NCBI GenBank assembly: GCA_949130485.1
Contig: OX422201.1
Location: 2,454,516-2,518,515 of the forward strand
Origin: Agelas oroides
Taxonomy: Eukaryota > Porifera > Demospongiae > Agelasida > Agelasidae
Direction: 5' to 3'
Length of the DNA: 64,000 nucleotides
Position numbers and translations under genes: made by a program. Positions 57,001 through 64,000 of this stretch are shown one piece after another. Positions within the stretch are counted from its first letter, which is position 1. Each line of letters starts with the position of its first letter. The notes beneath the pieces were generated by a model. It did not search any database. It was given only the letters and a program-made list of their open reading frames with translations, and was not told where the DNA came from.

Positions 57001-60000
57001 TAAAAATAATAGTTTCATTGGCTAGAGTAATCAAGAAATTTACAATCATGAGTCATCCTAGCCACACAGTTACCATCATTAAAATAAATGTTTCATTGGC
57101 TAGAGTAATTTACAATCATGAGCCTTCCTAGCCACACAGGACTTTTCTCATAATCATATACCTCTACTTATTTGCAAGTACGTAAGTCAGCCTCGTTCCC
57201 AGGCCCGCCCAGCTTTCTTTCGTTGCAGTTACAAAAGATCTGCAGTGGCCCAGGGGTTAAAGTCAAATCTGATAACACGGAAGTATTTCCGTAAAAACCG
57301 CGTCCAAATTCGAAAATCGCGTGCGCAAGACATTTCACCGCTACCTCAAAGTAAGTTCAGTTATGTAGCGAAGATTTGAGCTTGTCCAGTGGCAGCTGGC
57401 ATTATATACTGTGCATGGTGAGACATTTAAAAGGATATGCACGTATAATTATACTGATTTAGCTAGTAGGTTGCATACGTATGGCATCAGTCAACAAAAG
57501 CTATATAGCTAGTTTCTGAGTTTGCCGGATTTTTGTTTTCGCACATGATGATACTGCCTAGAAGTAATGCACATGCATACAAATACGATGCTGGGTTGTT
57601 CATCTGCACATCTCTAGTTTATCGCTGTCATGCCTTTGAGGCATGTTCTGTTTGCATCTTTTTGTGATTTGCATGCAAACACTGCTACACAATACTGTGT
57701 ACTTACCTTTGCTTTTGGCATGTGACAGCACCAAACTTCGCTTAGAATACCTACCAAAATTTATCTATTAATTCAGTTTGTAGAGCCTGTGCATTTGTCA
57801 AAAGTCTATACATCCAAGAGACTTGCTACCCACGACAAGGAAGTGTGCAAATGTACCTTGCAACACCATCCCACAAAGCTTGTCTAATAGTGTTTGTTGT
57901 GGTGGAGCTGAAGAAAGTGCATTAGGCATTTCCCAAGTTACTCTATGCACCTTATACCTTACTTCAGTACAACTGTGATGGTTATATCTCCATATCCAGA
58001 AACTGAAAATTGTCATTATCACTAATATTTGACTGTTGTGGAGTATACATCAGTGGTGGATCTAGAAATGTAGAAAGGGGGGTTCAGTCACCGGTGCGCA
58101 AAGCGCGCTGGAAAATTTTGGGTTGCTACGCCCACTTTCGGTCACGTGAACGCATTCATAGAAAATATATAGCTGGAAGGCCGAACCGAGGGGTCCGTCA
58201 CAAAAGAAATCTCGTACACTGTCCGACAGTGTTGTTTTAGTTAACTATAACTTTAACTAAATACATTTTAGTATGGCCTTTTTAAAATTTAGTTAACCAA
58301 AACTACAACTAACTAAAATTTTTTGCTAAGCTGGGAACTATAACTAAAATATCCAAGAACGTACAAGAAGAAACGATTTCCATTAATAGCAGAACGTTAG
58401 CATCCGTAAGCTATACAGTGATTTATATGGTTAGGGTGGGGTTAGGGTTGGGTTAGGGCTGGTATAAATACCGTATAGCATACGGATGCTAACGTTCTGT
58501 CGTTAACGGCTTGTGAAGAAACCTGTCGGCAGAAATCCAAACTGAAATCCAGAAATCCACCGTGAAATCCAGAAATCCACTCTGAAATCCGAAATCCACG
58601 TGAAATCCAGTGGATTTCGAAATCTCGTACGCGTGGCAGACCCCTCGGGCCGAACTGAATATCTCGAAGCAACTCTAGGCCTAGTCAAACGTCTGGAGAT
58701 CAGTAAGGAACTGATACTTGAGTGTGTAACTGTGCCTGGTTGTTGTTACTGCATGCCACTGCTGCATAATCATTTGATAGACTCATGCAGTTATGTACGC
58801 AAAATACATTACTAGCCGCCAAGGGGGGGTGCATTTGCACCCCCCTTACCCCCCCTAAATCCGCCACTGTACATATAAGTCTGTCCTAAGCATCAACACA
58901 TGCACAGCTACAACTGCTCCTCCAGGGACATTTTTAATACACAGGGATGAATTCCTGCAACAATAAACAACATTGAACACTTTACTATGTTCTTTTCAAT
59001 TGGGTAGAGAGATACATGTACATGTGGAGAACACACAGATGTTGGAATTAGGGAAAAAGTCAGTACCATGCAGCTACATTCTTTGAACAAGATAGTTGCA
59101 GCACACTAGTTTGTACATACACAATCATACTTATTCCGCTGTAATCCAGTTTGAAGTGGACACTTAAATGTATACAAGTATACTTATTTCCTATACTCTA
59201 TACTGCAAGTTCAGACAAAATACTGTGGATGTGCCACTCAGAACTTTGATAAGGCAGATATGCTAATTGCTAAATCTGACAGTATGACATAACCCTTATA
59301 CCCTTTCTAGATCGTCTCACCATGCACCGTATATAATGCCAGCACTGGCAGCAGCCAGTGGACAAGCTGAGACTTTGCCACATAACTAAACTCACGTAGA
59401 AGTAGCGGTGAGATGTCTTGCGCATGCATCTTTGACGCTTGGTCCGTTCAGTGTTTTAGAGTAGAGTTCCGGTCCGTTCCGTTCCCGGAAATAGGGACGG
59501 CCACCATAAGTAAGATTTTCGTACAACTTGGCAGCCAGCATAGCCTTAGGCAGCTAGCTCTAAGGTGAGCTTGAAAGATGACACTTATAGAAGACAGCCA
59601 AGAAGGACAGCCAGAGCATGCACACTTACCATACAAGGGACAGCAGTTGTGTTGGCAGCGACATCGGAGTAGGCAGTTGAAGCGTGAGTACCTACCGTAT
59701 GTCTATGTCTACAAGCACCTAATAGTTGTGTAGACAGACTGAACACAGAAGGCAGCGGATATTCTGTTTCTGAGCTGATGCGTGACAACCCCCATCTGCC
59801 GGCCTTTCTCTTAGATGCCTCAATTAGGGACTACGTATGACAGGCCAGGTTGTGTTCAGATTTTGCCTACATTTAGCAAGAATGGCTGAACGGATGGCTC
59901 CATTGTGCTATCCCATTTAATAAGGGCACCCCATGGTTCTGTCCCAAGGGGTAATGACTTACTAGGATACCTCTGTACTCTCTTGTAAATTTTAGTAAAT

Positions 60001-63000
60001 CCCCCGTAACATGGAAGTTTAATTTTTCTCCACTCTTTTGTTTCTGTGTATTATTGTGCACACAAACTGAAGAGTATAAAACAGGGGGAGGCCTCGGAAC
60101 AAGGCTACCCTCTCCTTTTCTTGGTTGTTGTTGTGAGCTGTTAAATTGAGTAATTTGTCTCTTATCTCTGTAGACATGAGTGGTGATGGGAGTGGAGACT
60201 TTGGGAGAGAGAGTGGGAGTGGTGAGGGTGGTGTGGATGGGACCATGGTTGATGATGAGGACTTTGTCTCTCCTAAACTAAGACGTAAGTAATGTCAGTC
60301 CCAGGGGGTATGACTTACTAGGATACCTCTGTACTCTCTTATAAATTTTAGTAAATCCCCCGTAACATGGAAGTTGAAAAACGTTTTTCTCCTGCTCATG
60401 TTTCCTCCACTCTTTTGTTTCTGTGTATTATTATGCACACAAACTGAAGAGTATAAAACAGGGGGAGGCCTCGGAACGAGGCTACCCTCTCCTTTTCTTG
60501 GCTATTGTTGTGATTAATTTGTCTTACCTTATCTCTGTAGACATGAGTGGTGATGGGAGTGGAGACTTTGGGAGAGAGAGTGGTAGTGGTGAGGGTGGTG
60601 TGGATGGGACCATGGTCGATGATGAGGTTGTCCCAGGTAGGCAAGTAGCACTGTCACCCATTGGGTGTACCCTTGTAAATGGTACCACCCCATGACAAGC
60701 TATCCTCTGGAATCGTGACAGTTTTCTCTAAGTTGTTAAGCACTTTTGCAGACAGTAGAGTGACAAACCTTGTTTAGATACATGCCAAGGCTTATGGGTT
60801 GTGATCTGATACTTCACTGGCAAAGCCTTAGCTATATAACTTCTAGGTAAGTTACATTCCACAGATGTTTAGGTAACATAAGTCATCAAATATAGCTCAT
60901 CATTAATTTTGTAATTATAAGCAACTAGGAATATTTTATCTTTGTAAACAATCAACAAGATTTGACTGATTGTACTTGTTAGAGTACTTTACAGACATCA
61001 ATCAATTTTCTTTGTTACAGATACCACAGATCTGGTCCTTCTCCCAAATCGAGGACACATATTAGGAGGAACATCAGTAATTGTTACAGGACCATGCTTT
61101 GATGACTCACTGGAGTATACCTGTCAGTTTGGTACAGGTAGATTTGTCAGTAGAGTTCATGGAGTATACCTGGATGAGAGGCGGCTTCTCTGTGTGTCCC
61201 CCATGCTGACAGAAACGGGAAATGTTGGGTTTAGACTACGACAAGAAGGAGAAACACCAATCACTGTGCCACAGAGAGGAGAGGGTGTTCCATTTCATTC
61301 TTGTAAGTCAAAATCTAGATACTAAGCAGATGGTTTTATCATCATGGGGCGAACCTAAGTGAGCAACATACTTATCACTTTTCATAGTTTGTCACAGCAC
61401 AGACCATACACACAGCTTTGGCAGGTTTATATTCTTACAATTTCTACTGCCTCATATGCTTACTTGCAGCTTGAAGGGATTGTTGTGAATAGAGAGAGGT
61501 AGCTTGTCATGCAGCCATTTGTCCTCCCTATATACCATAGTCTCGCGAAAGAGCGCCCACATACGAAAGAGCGCCCACCCCCTACTTTTCGCCCAATTTC
61601 CTGTACAGGGTCAAAGTTTACTCCAATGAGCGCCCACCCTGGAGCGAGCTTCGCATGGAGTTTGAGAAGCACAGTATGCGTATCTGAGGTAAGAAACTTC
61701 ATGTAATACTTTACCGAAAGTTGCTACAAGACATCTTTGCGTAGACAGACATAGCTAATGTGGTGTGCACTGCGAGCTACACCATGCTCACAGTGACATG
61801 GTGCCATTCAGAGTGTTGTGTGCCATCAGGACTCGACTTCAAAGCCGCTATTGGTTCTGTTGTACGTTAGGCCACTCCAAGTTGATTCATTGTTTCCCAT
61901 TACACTGGAAACTTGAGGACATGCGAGCGGGCGGTTCACTATTCGTTATTCATTACCAGAGGCTCTGAGTTTGACATGAAGAAATCAATGAACGAATGCT
62001 TTTCATCCGCCACGGAAATGATCGTCCACGACAGCGCCGCACATTTGGTTGATACAGAGTAAACGCAAACGTTTACAATCGTGCCGGCCATTCGAAATCA
62101 GATCAAACACAGGACTTCAACAGTTCATGACAGTTGTGGGCAAGCACATGGTCGTTAAGTTGTTCACATGATCTGCAGCACCATCAATAATGAATAAACG
62201 TATGCGCAATGAACAAAATAATGCGGCTCGCAAAATGGATGCGGGCGGGAAATGGGAAACAATAAATCAACTTGGAGTGGCCTTATTGTTCGTCCAATTA
62301 TTTGCTTCAAGGGACTGAAATTGAAGCACGTGTGGCTACTTAATTCTGGTTTGTGCTTTACCGACAACGGCAGGCTGCTCGTCGCTTCAGATAGGGCCAT
62401 GCATAAATGGCACTCATAAACCCCAGAAATTTAGCTCACAATTTCGGTGTAAAGCTTAGTCCAGGCATGTGTAGCCATTTTAGCTGGCCTGGCTGGAGAA
62501 ATGGCTGGCATATGTGATACTTATATTTGTCTCTGGTGAGGACTTAGCTACTTATGAATTATCAAATTTGGCTTAAAAAGGTCGACAGTGACAAATCCTG
62601 CAGTAAACCAGCACTTTGCTGCTTGCTCACGCTCACCCCATGATGATGAATCATCTCATTAGTTTAAGAAGATGTGGTTGTTGATTGTCCATACATGTAT
62701 ATTGAATATCAGTGACTATAGCCTTGTAATTTGCTTGGGCAGAAACTTTGATCACTAGAAGCATGAGGGACTCCTGCTGTTGCTACAGCTACTTTCAACT
62801 TGCCAGTTGCACTCAGGCACGTATCCAGATACTGTGCTCTGTGTTCATAGTATTATTTGCCTTCCCTCAATTTTCCAGTGTCATTCTTAACTGCTCATCA
62901 AGTGAATCTTGGACGAGATAACTTGCTTTTCACTGGTGAGGAGTCTGTTTCTCTTACGTGGCTGCGAGATGCTGTGTTCCCAGTACAAGATCCAGACAAC

Positions 63001-63476
63001 TACACTGTTGATATATGGCTGTACAGATTGTCACAAACACAACGTGTTTGGGTCAGGACAGCTTGTCTTGCAAGCAGCATTCCAAACTCGGGTAGAGCAA
63101 CAGTGACTTTTCCACAATTGGAACGTGCTGCAACTGACCCAAGGTTTTCAGCAGTAGCAATACAGGTGGCCCTGAACACTAGCCAGGCTGAAACTGCAGA
63201 GTTGCCCACAGCTGCTGGACTCTGGACCACTGTGGCCTTTGCAACAGACATACCTCCTACTAGGGATGAGTGTAATGCTTGGGCTGGAGATACTAGCAGA
63301 CGCATAGTAGAACAAGCAATGATTAATTCAAATACTCCAGCATGTCCTTGCACAGTGCAGCAGGCACGAGCACCAAACAGTGGACTCACTGAACAAAACA
63401 TGGGAAGTCCCATTCAGCTCTATTTCAATCCTGGAGCTGCCATATGTTTCTACCAGTCACGAGTCAATCCCACCCT
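45653..63476 (+). CDS. NIDO/IPT/AMOP-type secreted or surface gene, 7 exons, 3' incomplete
   Basis: Exons: 45653-45865, 49135-49440, 50909-51215, 60174-60284, 60541-60636, 61021-61302, 62879-63476. All junctions are GT-AG and phases agree (0, 0, 1, 1, 1, 1), giving about 637 codons so far. Order: signal peptide (residues 1-25), nidogen-like region with FGESPGDSRLFRNDDGSS, VNTNGVISF, PYWADVDIR, ATWDHVGYYNQ, and VFLVSDGR/GFNSGN-type ends; a Gly/Ser/Asp linker made by two duplicated exons; an IPT/TIG-like exon; and a large exon ending in an AMOP-like Cys pattern. NIDO plus AMOP architectures occur in mucin-4 and SUSD2, animal adhesion proteins, where sushi, VWD, EGF and transmembrane parts usually follow; those would lie to the right. 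Introns are filled with mobile DNA. Confidence 0.85.
46413..47088. mobile_element. Foldback element in intron 1, 130-bp arms
   Basis: The arms 46413-46542 and 46959-47088 are near-perfect inverted repeats (CAAGTCACAAAAAAGTTTGC and partner) around a 416-bp loop. The loop and the next 400 bp are strongly G+T-rich on the plus strand. A further hairpin (ATGGTTATTGTGGTTATTGG and partner) lies at 46335-46390, and related TAACCAT-rich sequence returns at 48320-48720, so the full element may be larger. Confidence 0.85.
47455..47632 (-). pseudogene. Lys/Arg-rich coding-like fragment in intron 1
   Basis: The minus strand reads DKERSMRNVHKKRARDKQNY, LRNKESKRQASRNKYWKNPE, KHSYSPR. This basic repeat style is typical of the N-terminal regions of helicase- or transposon-encoded proteins in sponges and cnidarians. 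No downstream domain is seen; a fragment at best. Confidence 0.35.
47977..48031. repeat. (GAA)n microsatellite
   Basis: About 18 uninterrupted AAG/GAA triplets in intron 1. Confidence 0.97.
48511..48720. repeat. TGGTTATGCA-type minisatellite
   Basis: About 20 loose copies of a 10-bp motif (ATGGTTATGC and variants GTGGTTATG, ATGGTTATC). It is related to the GGTTAT-rich hairpin at 46335. The remainder of intron 1 to 49134 shows nothing else. Confidence 0.8.
49135..49440 (+). CDS. Exon 2: nidogen-like core
   Basis: A 306-nt, phase 0-0 exon after TTTGAATATAG. It encodes VNTNGVISFTTPVCKFIPQA, LIAPYWADVDIRSSRSGNVW YRE, DPELIARARSDIM and FIATWDHVGYYNQSSDK. The YWADVDIR and TWDHVGYY phrases are the conserved core of the NIDO domain. 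A strong match for an extracellular beta-rich domain. Confidence 0.9.
49729..49810 (+). pseudogene. 80-bp relic copy of exon 2 inside intron 2
   Basis: GGGAATGTGTGGTACAGGGA to ATTATGA.GA.TCCACTCCTATT repeats 49269-49352 with about four differences, about 460 bp downstream. No splice sites surround it. It records a local duplication of the exon. Confidence 0.85.
50668..50870. repeat. 15-bp tandem repeat just before exon 3
   Basis: Thirteen copies of TTTAACAATTCAGTG with changes only in the three bases between TTTAACAATTCA cores (CTG, CGG, GTG, ATG, CAG). It ends 39 bp upstream of the exon 3 acceptor. The TTTAACA core resembles a branch-point sequence and could influence splicing. Confidence 0.93.
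50909..51215 (+). CDS. Exon 3: end of the nidogen-like domain
   Basis: A 307-nt exon after TTTGTTCTCAG, phase 0 to 1. It encodes TNTFQCVLVSDGRLSFVIFL, YAEGLIQWTTGDASGG, PAQVGFNSGNRRQFASVEWS and VWVFRVDDKDIHVT. The NTFQ.VL.SDG and GFNSGN phrases close the NIDO domain. The donor is GTAAGA. Confidence 0.9.
51472..51603 (-). repeat. Candidate 3' LTR of the gypsy fragment in intron 3
   Basis: On the minus strand it begins TGTAGGAAAC after a purine run (TGGTGGGGAGG) and ends TTCTCTACA, 132 bp. Its place directly after the integrase C-terminus supports the call, but the 5' partner is not in the window. Confidence 0.5.
51654..52800 (-). pseudogene. Ty3/gypsy integrase fragment, split by a MITE
   Basis: The minus strand reads AQDYLVLVDCYSDWPDIIPM (first catalytic Asp), then after the MITE KVVRQSFCCTGVPDIFWSDE with GPQFTS (second Asp), STPRYPQSNGKIEATVKSMK (Glu), LLQYRNTPSRKDGLSPAQ, and a C-terminal LWDIYGIVTDIGPHRRYYI to a stop at 51654. 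At least two frame changes. It lacks the RT and RNase H, so it is a 5'-truncated copy. It is not closely similar to the intact element at 12253-16509. Confidence 0.85.
52434..52708. mobile_element. hAT-type MITE, 8-bp target duplication
   Basis: 275 bp with ends CAGTGGCGGATCTA and TAGCTACGCCACTG. GTCATGGC is duplicated exactly on both sides (52426-52433 and 52709-52716). Removing it restores the integrase reading. Confidence 0.93.
52927..53578. mobile_element. Mutator-like MITE, 75-bp TIRs and 9-bp target duplication
   Basis: 652 bp. The ends CGGTGTCTGGAAAACGCGGA continue through CAACGGATCGGCGGA to GTGGGCTGGAATCA in both arms with about one mismatch. CACAATTAC is duplicated at 52918-52926 and 53579-53587. 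A hairpin of the TAGTCTCGTCCCCAGACCC family, with a long C run, is nested at about 53291-53364. Confidence 0.93.
53595..53765. repeat. GGACCGGAACGG repeat block
   Basis: A block with GGACCGGAACGGACCGGAAC and ACGCGGTTTTTACGGAAATA. The second part recurs inverted at about 57245-57332, and the first part inverted at about 59440-59490. Confidence 0.7.
53766..55274. other. Intronic stretch, one weak coding-like piece
   Basis: Nothing secure. The minus strand at about 54200-54420 reads NSCCTPDLDRATAYCASALL IKLMQDGTHEHQTLLLASML, which looks protein-like but matches no family I know and has a frame change after it. Short GGGGAGTCACTGACAA repeats lie at about 55150-55215. Confidence 0.3.
55275..55374. 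repeat. Hairpin of the CCTCGTTCCCAGG family
   Basis: CTCCCCTGTTTTTTGTTCTT pairs with AAGAACAAAAAAACAGGGGAG; the right end is GGCCTGGGAACAAGGCTA. Closely related sequence is embedded in both 60-kb exon duplication units. Confidence 0.85.
55375..57187. other. Intronic stretch, no gene recognised
   Basis: Open frames at 56218-56556 and 56685-57131 have some coding-like stretches (for example EPIDLQSERPNMNGA) but no recognised domain and no linked splice sites. A 50-bp direct repeat (TTTCATTGGCTAGAGTAAT) lies at about 57013 and 57090. Confidence 0.35.
58391..58499. repeat. Hairpin with telomere-like GGGTTA loop
   Basis: AGAACGTTAGCATCCGTAAG (58391) pairs with TACGGATGCTAACGTTCT (58482-58499). 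The loop at about 58428-58459 reads GGTTAGGGTGGGGTTAGGGTT GGGTTAGGG, close to the animal telomere repeat. Confidence 0.85.
58515..58620. repeat. Four tandem TGAAATCCAGAAATCCAC units
   Basis: Units of about 18-24 bp; the last is part of a small palindrome (GAAATCCAGTGGATTTC). Confidence 0.85.
60174..60284 (+). CDS. Exon 4a: acidic Gly/Ser linker
   Basis: 111 nt, phase 1-1. It encodes MSGDGSGDFGRESGSGEGGV, DGTMVDDEDFVSPKLRR, then donor GTAAGT. No fold is predicted; likely a flexible extracellular linker. Being symmetric, it can be included or skipped without changing frame. Confidence 0.82.
60541..60636 (+). CDS. Exon 4b: second copy of the linker
   Basis: 96 nt, phase 1-1, identical in its first 26 or so codons to exon 4a, then VVPG and donor GTAGGC, 15 nt shorter. 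Use together with, or instead of, exon 4a keeps the frame into exon 5. Confidence 0.8.
61021..61302 (+). CDS. Exon 5: IPT/TIG-like domain
   Basis: 282 nt after CTTTGTTACAG, phase 1-1. It encodes DTTDLVLLPNRGHILGGTSV, IVTGPCFDDSLEYTCQFGTG, then VHGVYLDERRLLCVSPMLTE and VGFRLRQEGETPITV. The GGTSVIVTGPCF opening and the C-x(n)-C pairing are typical of IPT/TIG immunoglobulin-like domains of surface receptors. The donor is GTAAGT. Confidence 0.85.
61530..62420. repeat. Inverted-repeat region in intron 5
   Basis: GGCCACTCCAAGTTGATTCA TTGTTTCCCATT at about 61870 is reversed at 62251-62284, suggesting a decayed foldback of about 650 bp. Just before it, GAGCGCCCAC is repeated three times (61553-61630), like the 5' end of the MITE at 19220. 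Confidence 0.65.
62879..63476 (+). CDS. Exon 6: region with AMOP-like module
   Basis: 598 nt after TCAATTTTCCAG; joins exon 5 as S-L-S-F and ends at donor GTAAGT. The first two thirds (GRDNLLFTGEESVSLTWLRD, YTVDIWLYRLSQTQRVWVRT, LWTTVAFATDIPPTRDECNA) look like a beta-rich domain preceding AMOP in this family. The last third has the AMOP Cys pattern: C in ECNAW, CPC, and GAAICFYQSR. AMOP is found in MUC4, SUSD2 and related adhesion proteins. The gene continues beyond. Confidence 0.88.
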
Positions 63477-63514
63477 GTAAGTTAGCAGAATGGTAAATGA
63501 TAAGGTTGAGCAAA

Positions 63515-63904
63515 TTTCCAATTTGGCGAGGGCCTATAGGGCCCGAAGGCAAGTTGGAATTATATGAGTGAGATGAGCAAGTGTTCCACTGATATTATCA
63601 TGTTTTTGCATCACATGACAGCAACTTTACAGCTCCAGATACATTCAATTAGAGAAATTAAAATTTATGGTAACTATAAAAAGCACGCACAGACCGCCAA
63701 AGGTGACTCATTCAAAGCTGCCAAAACAACTCTATCATTGTCAAGATCTTCATACTGTTACATCCCTTTCCTGCCTGTAAACCTGCAAGGAACAAGAGGT
63801 GTGTACATAATGGGAGGGTTGGGTGGGCAGTGTAACACTTGCTCATCTCACTCATATAATTCCAACTTGCCTTCGGGCCCTATAGGCCCTCGCCAAATTG
63901 GAAA
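63515..63904. mobile_element. MITE with 70-bp TIRs in the next intron
   Basis: TTTCCAATTTGGCGAGGGCC through GAGATGAGCAAGTGTT (63515-63585) is exactly reversed at 63834-63904. The duplication of flanks is unclear. It begins 39 bp after exon 6. Confidence 0.9.
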
Positions 63905-64000
63905 TTATACATTGTGAGATTCGCTGCGTGTTCCACTGATAGAGTTCAAAGACAGATGCAGTGAAACTTAACTAGCCCTCCTCACGAATCCACTTGCACA

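Larger units (their letters stand above)
58051..58869. mobile_element. hAT-like non-autonomous element (CAGTGGTGGATCTAG ends)
   Basis: The left end CAGTGGTGGATCTAGAAATG and the right end CCCCTAAATCCGCCACTG are inverted repeats of the same type as 52434-52708. Flanks share only TACAT, so the duplication has decayed. It contains the hairpin, telomere-like and GAAATCCA repeats listed separately. Confidence 0.78.
59942..60640 (+). repeat. Tandem duplication of about 355 bp carrying one exon each
   Basis: The unit begins near CCCAAGGGGTAATGACTTAC (59942) and again at CCCAGGGGGTATGACTTACT (60300). Each holds a CCTCGGAACAAGGCTA element end, an acceptor TTATCTCTGTAG, and one Gly/Ser/Asp exon. High similarity in intron and exon points to a recent event. 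Confidence 0.92.

Noticed and set aside
55655..57131. Extra exons of the NIDO-AMOP gene in intron 3
   Set aside because: No open stretch here has matching phase-1 splice sites and a recognisable extracellular domain.

Overview
This window is animal nuclear DNA, most likely from a marine sponge or another early-branching metazoan. Coding sequence is split by short GT-AG introns. One secreted or cell-surface gene joins nidogen-like (NIDO), IPT/TIG-like and AMOP-like parts. The DNA is also packed with DIRS, Penelope, Ty3/gypsy, hAT and foldback elements, and with transposon-derived gene families (DNC..NKN-type DUF7869-like, RAG1/KDZ-like DDE, RPA-like OB-fold) that I associate with sponge and cnidarian genomes. 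The taxon is an inference. No bacterial operons, rRNA, tRNA or CRISPR array were recognised.

Layout. 0-6 kb: an FBXO21/YccV-like exon (840-997), a TIR MITE, a DIRS gag fragment (minus), and four exons of a DUF7869-like transposase-derived gene (minus). 6-12 kb: a Tudor/chromo-barrel-like pseudogene facing a truncated RAG1/KDZ-like DDE protein, a Penelope RT fragment with a hammerhead-like motif, and a PHD plus DUF7869-like gene split by a MITE. 12.25-16.51 kb: a complete, apparently very young Ty3/gypsy element with identical-looking LTRs and one 1,280-codon gag-pol ORF. 17-21.7 kb: a decayed DIRS element carrying a nested MITE. 22-24.5 kb: short repeats, perfect palindromes and a first exon with an in-frame TGA. 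24.5-28.9 kb and 34.7-36.8 kb: two copies of one segment holding an RPA-like OB-fold pseudogene. A hAT transposon (25767-28375) sits in the first copy and a TA-flanked MITE in the second, and the other copy shows each empty site. 28.9-33 kb: a kinase fragment, a small minus-strand gene with a TATA box, a duplicated first exon and a possible PD-(D/E)XK exon, and a PHD fragment. 37.4-40.7 kb: a RecQ-like helicase fragment, a 1.2-kb minisatellite open on both strands, and two MITEs. 40.7-45.3 kb: foldbacks, G/C-tract elements and unrecognised coding-like exons around a GGTGTCA-ended insertion.

45.65-63.48 kb: the main host gene, on the plus strand. Seven exons have matching phases and give about 637 codons: signal peptide, nidogen-like region, two tandem copies of a Gly/Ser/Asp exon, an IPT/TIG-like exon, and an AMOP-like exon; the gene continues past the window. 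Its introns hold much of the right third of the window: a gypsy 3' end with LTR, two well-bounded MITEs, foldbacks, an 80-bp relic of the gene's own exon 2, and a 15-bp repeat just upstream of exon 3.

Apart from this gene, and perhaps the DUF7869-like gene and the FBXO21-like exon, nearly everything recognisable is mobile DNA or its remains. Target-site duplications (8 bp for the hATs, 9 bp for two Mutator-like MITEs, TA for others, 5 bp proposed for gypsy) allow several insertions to be placed to the base.
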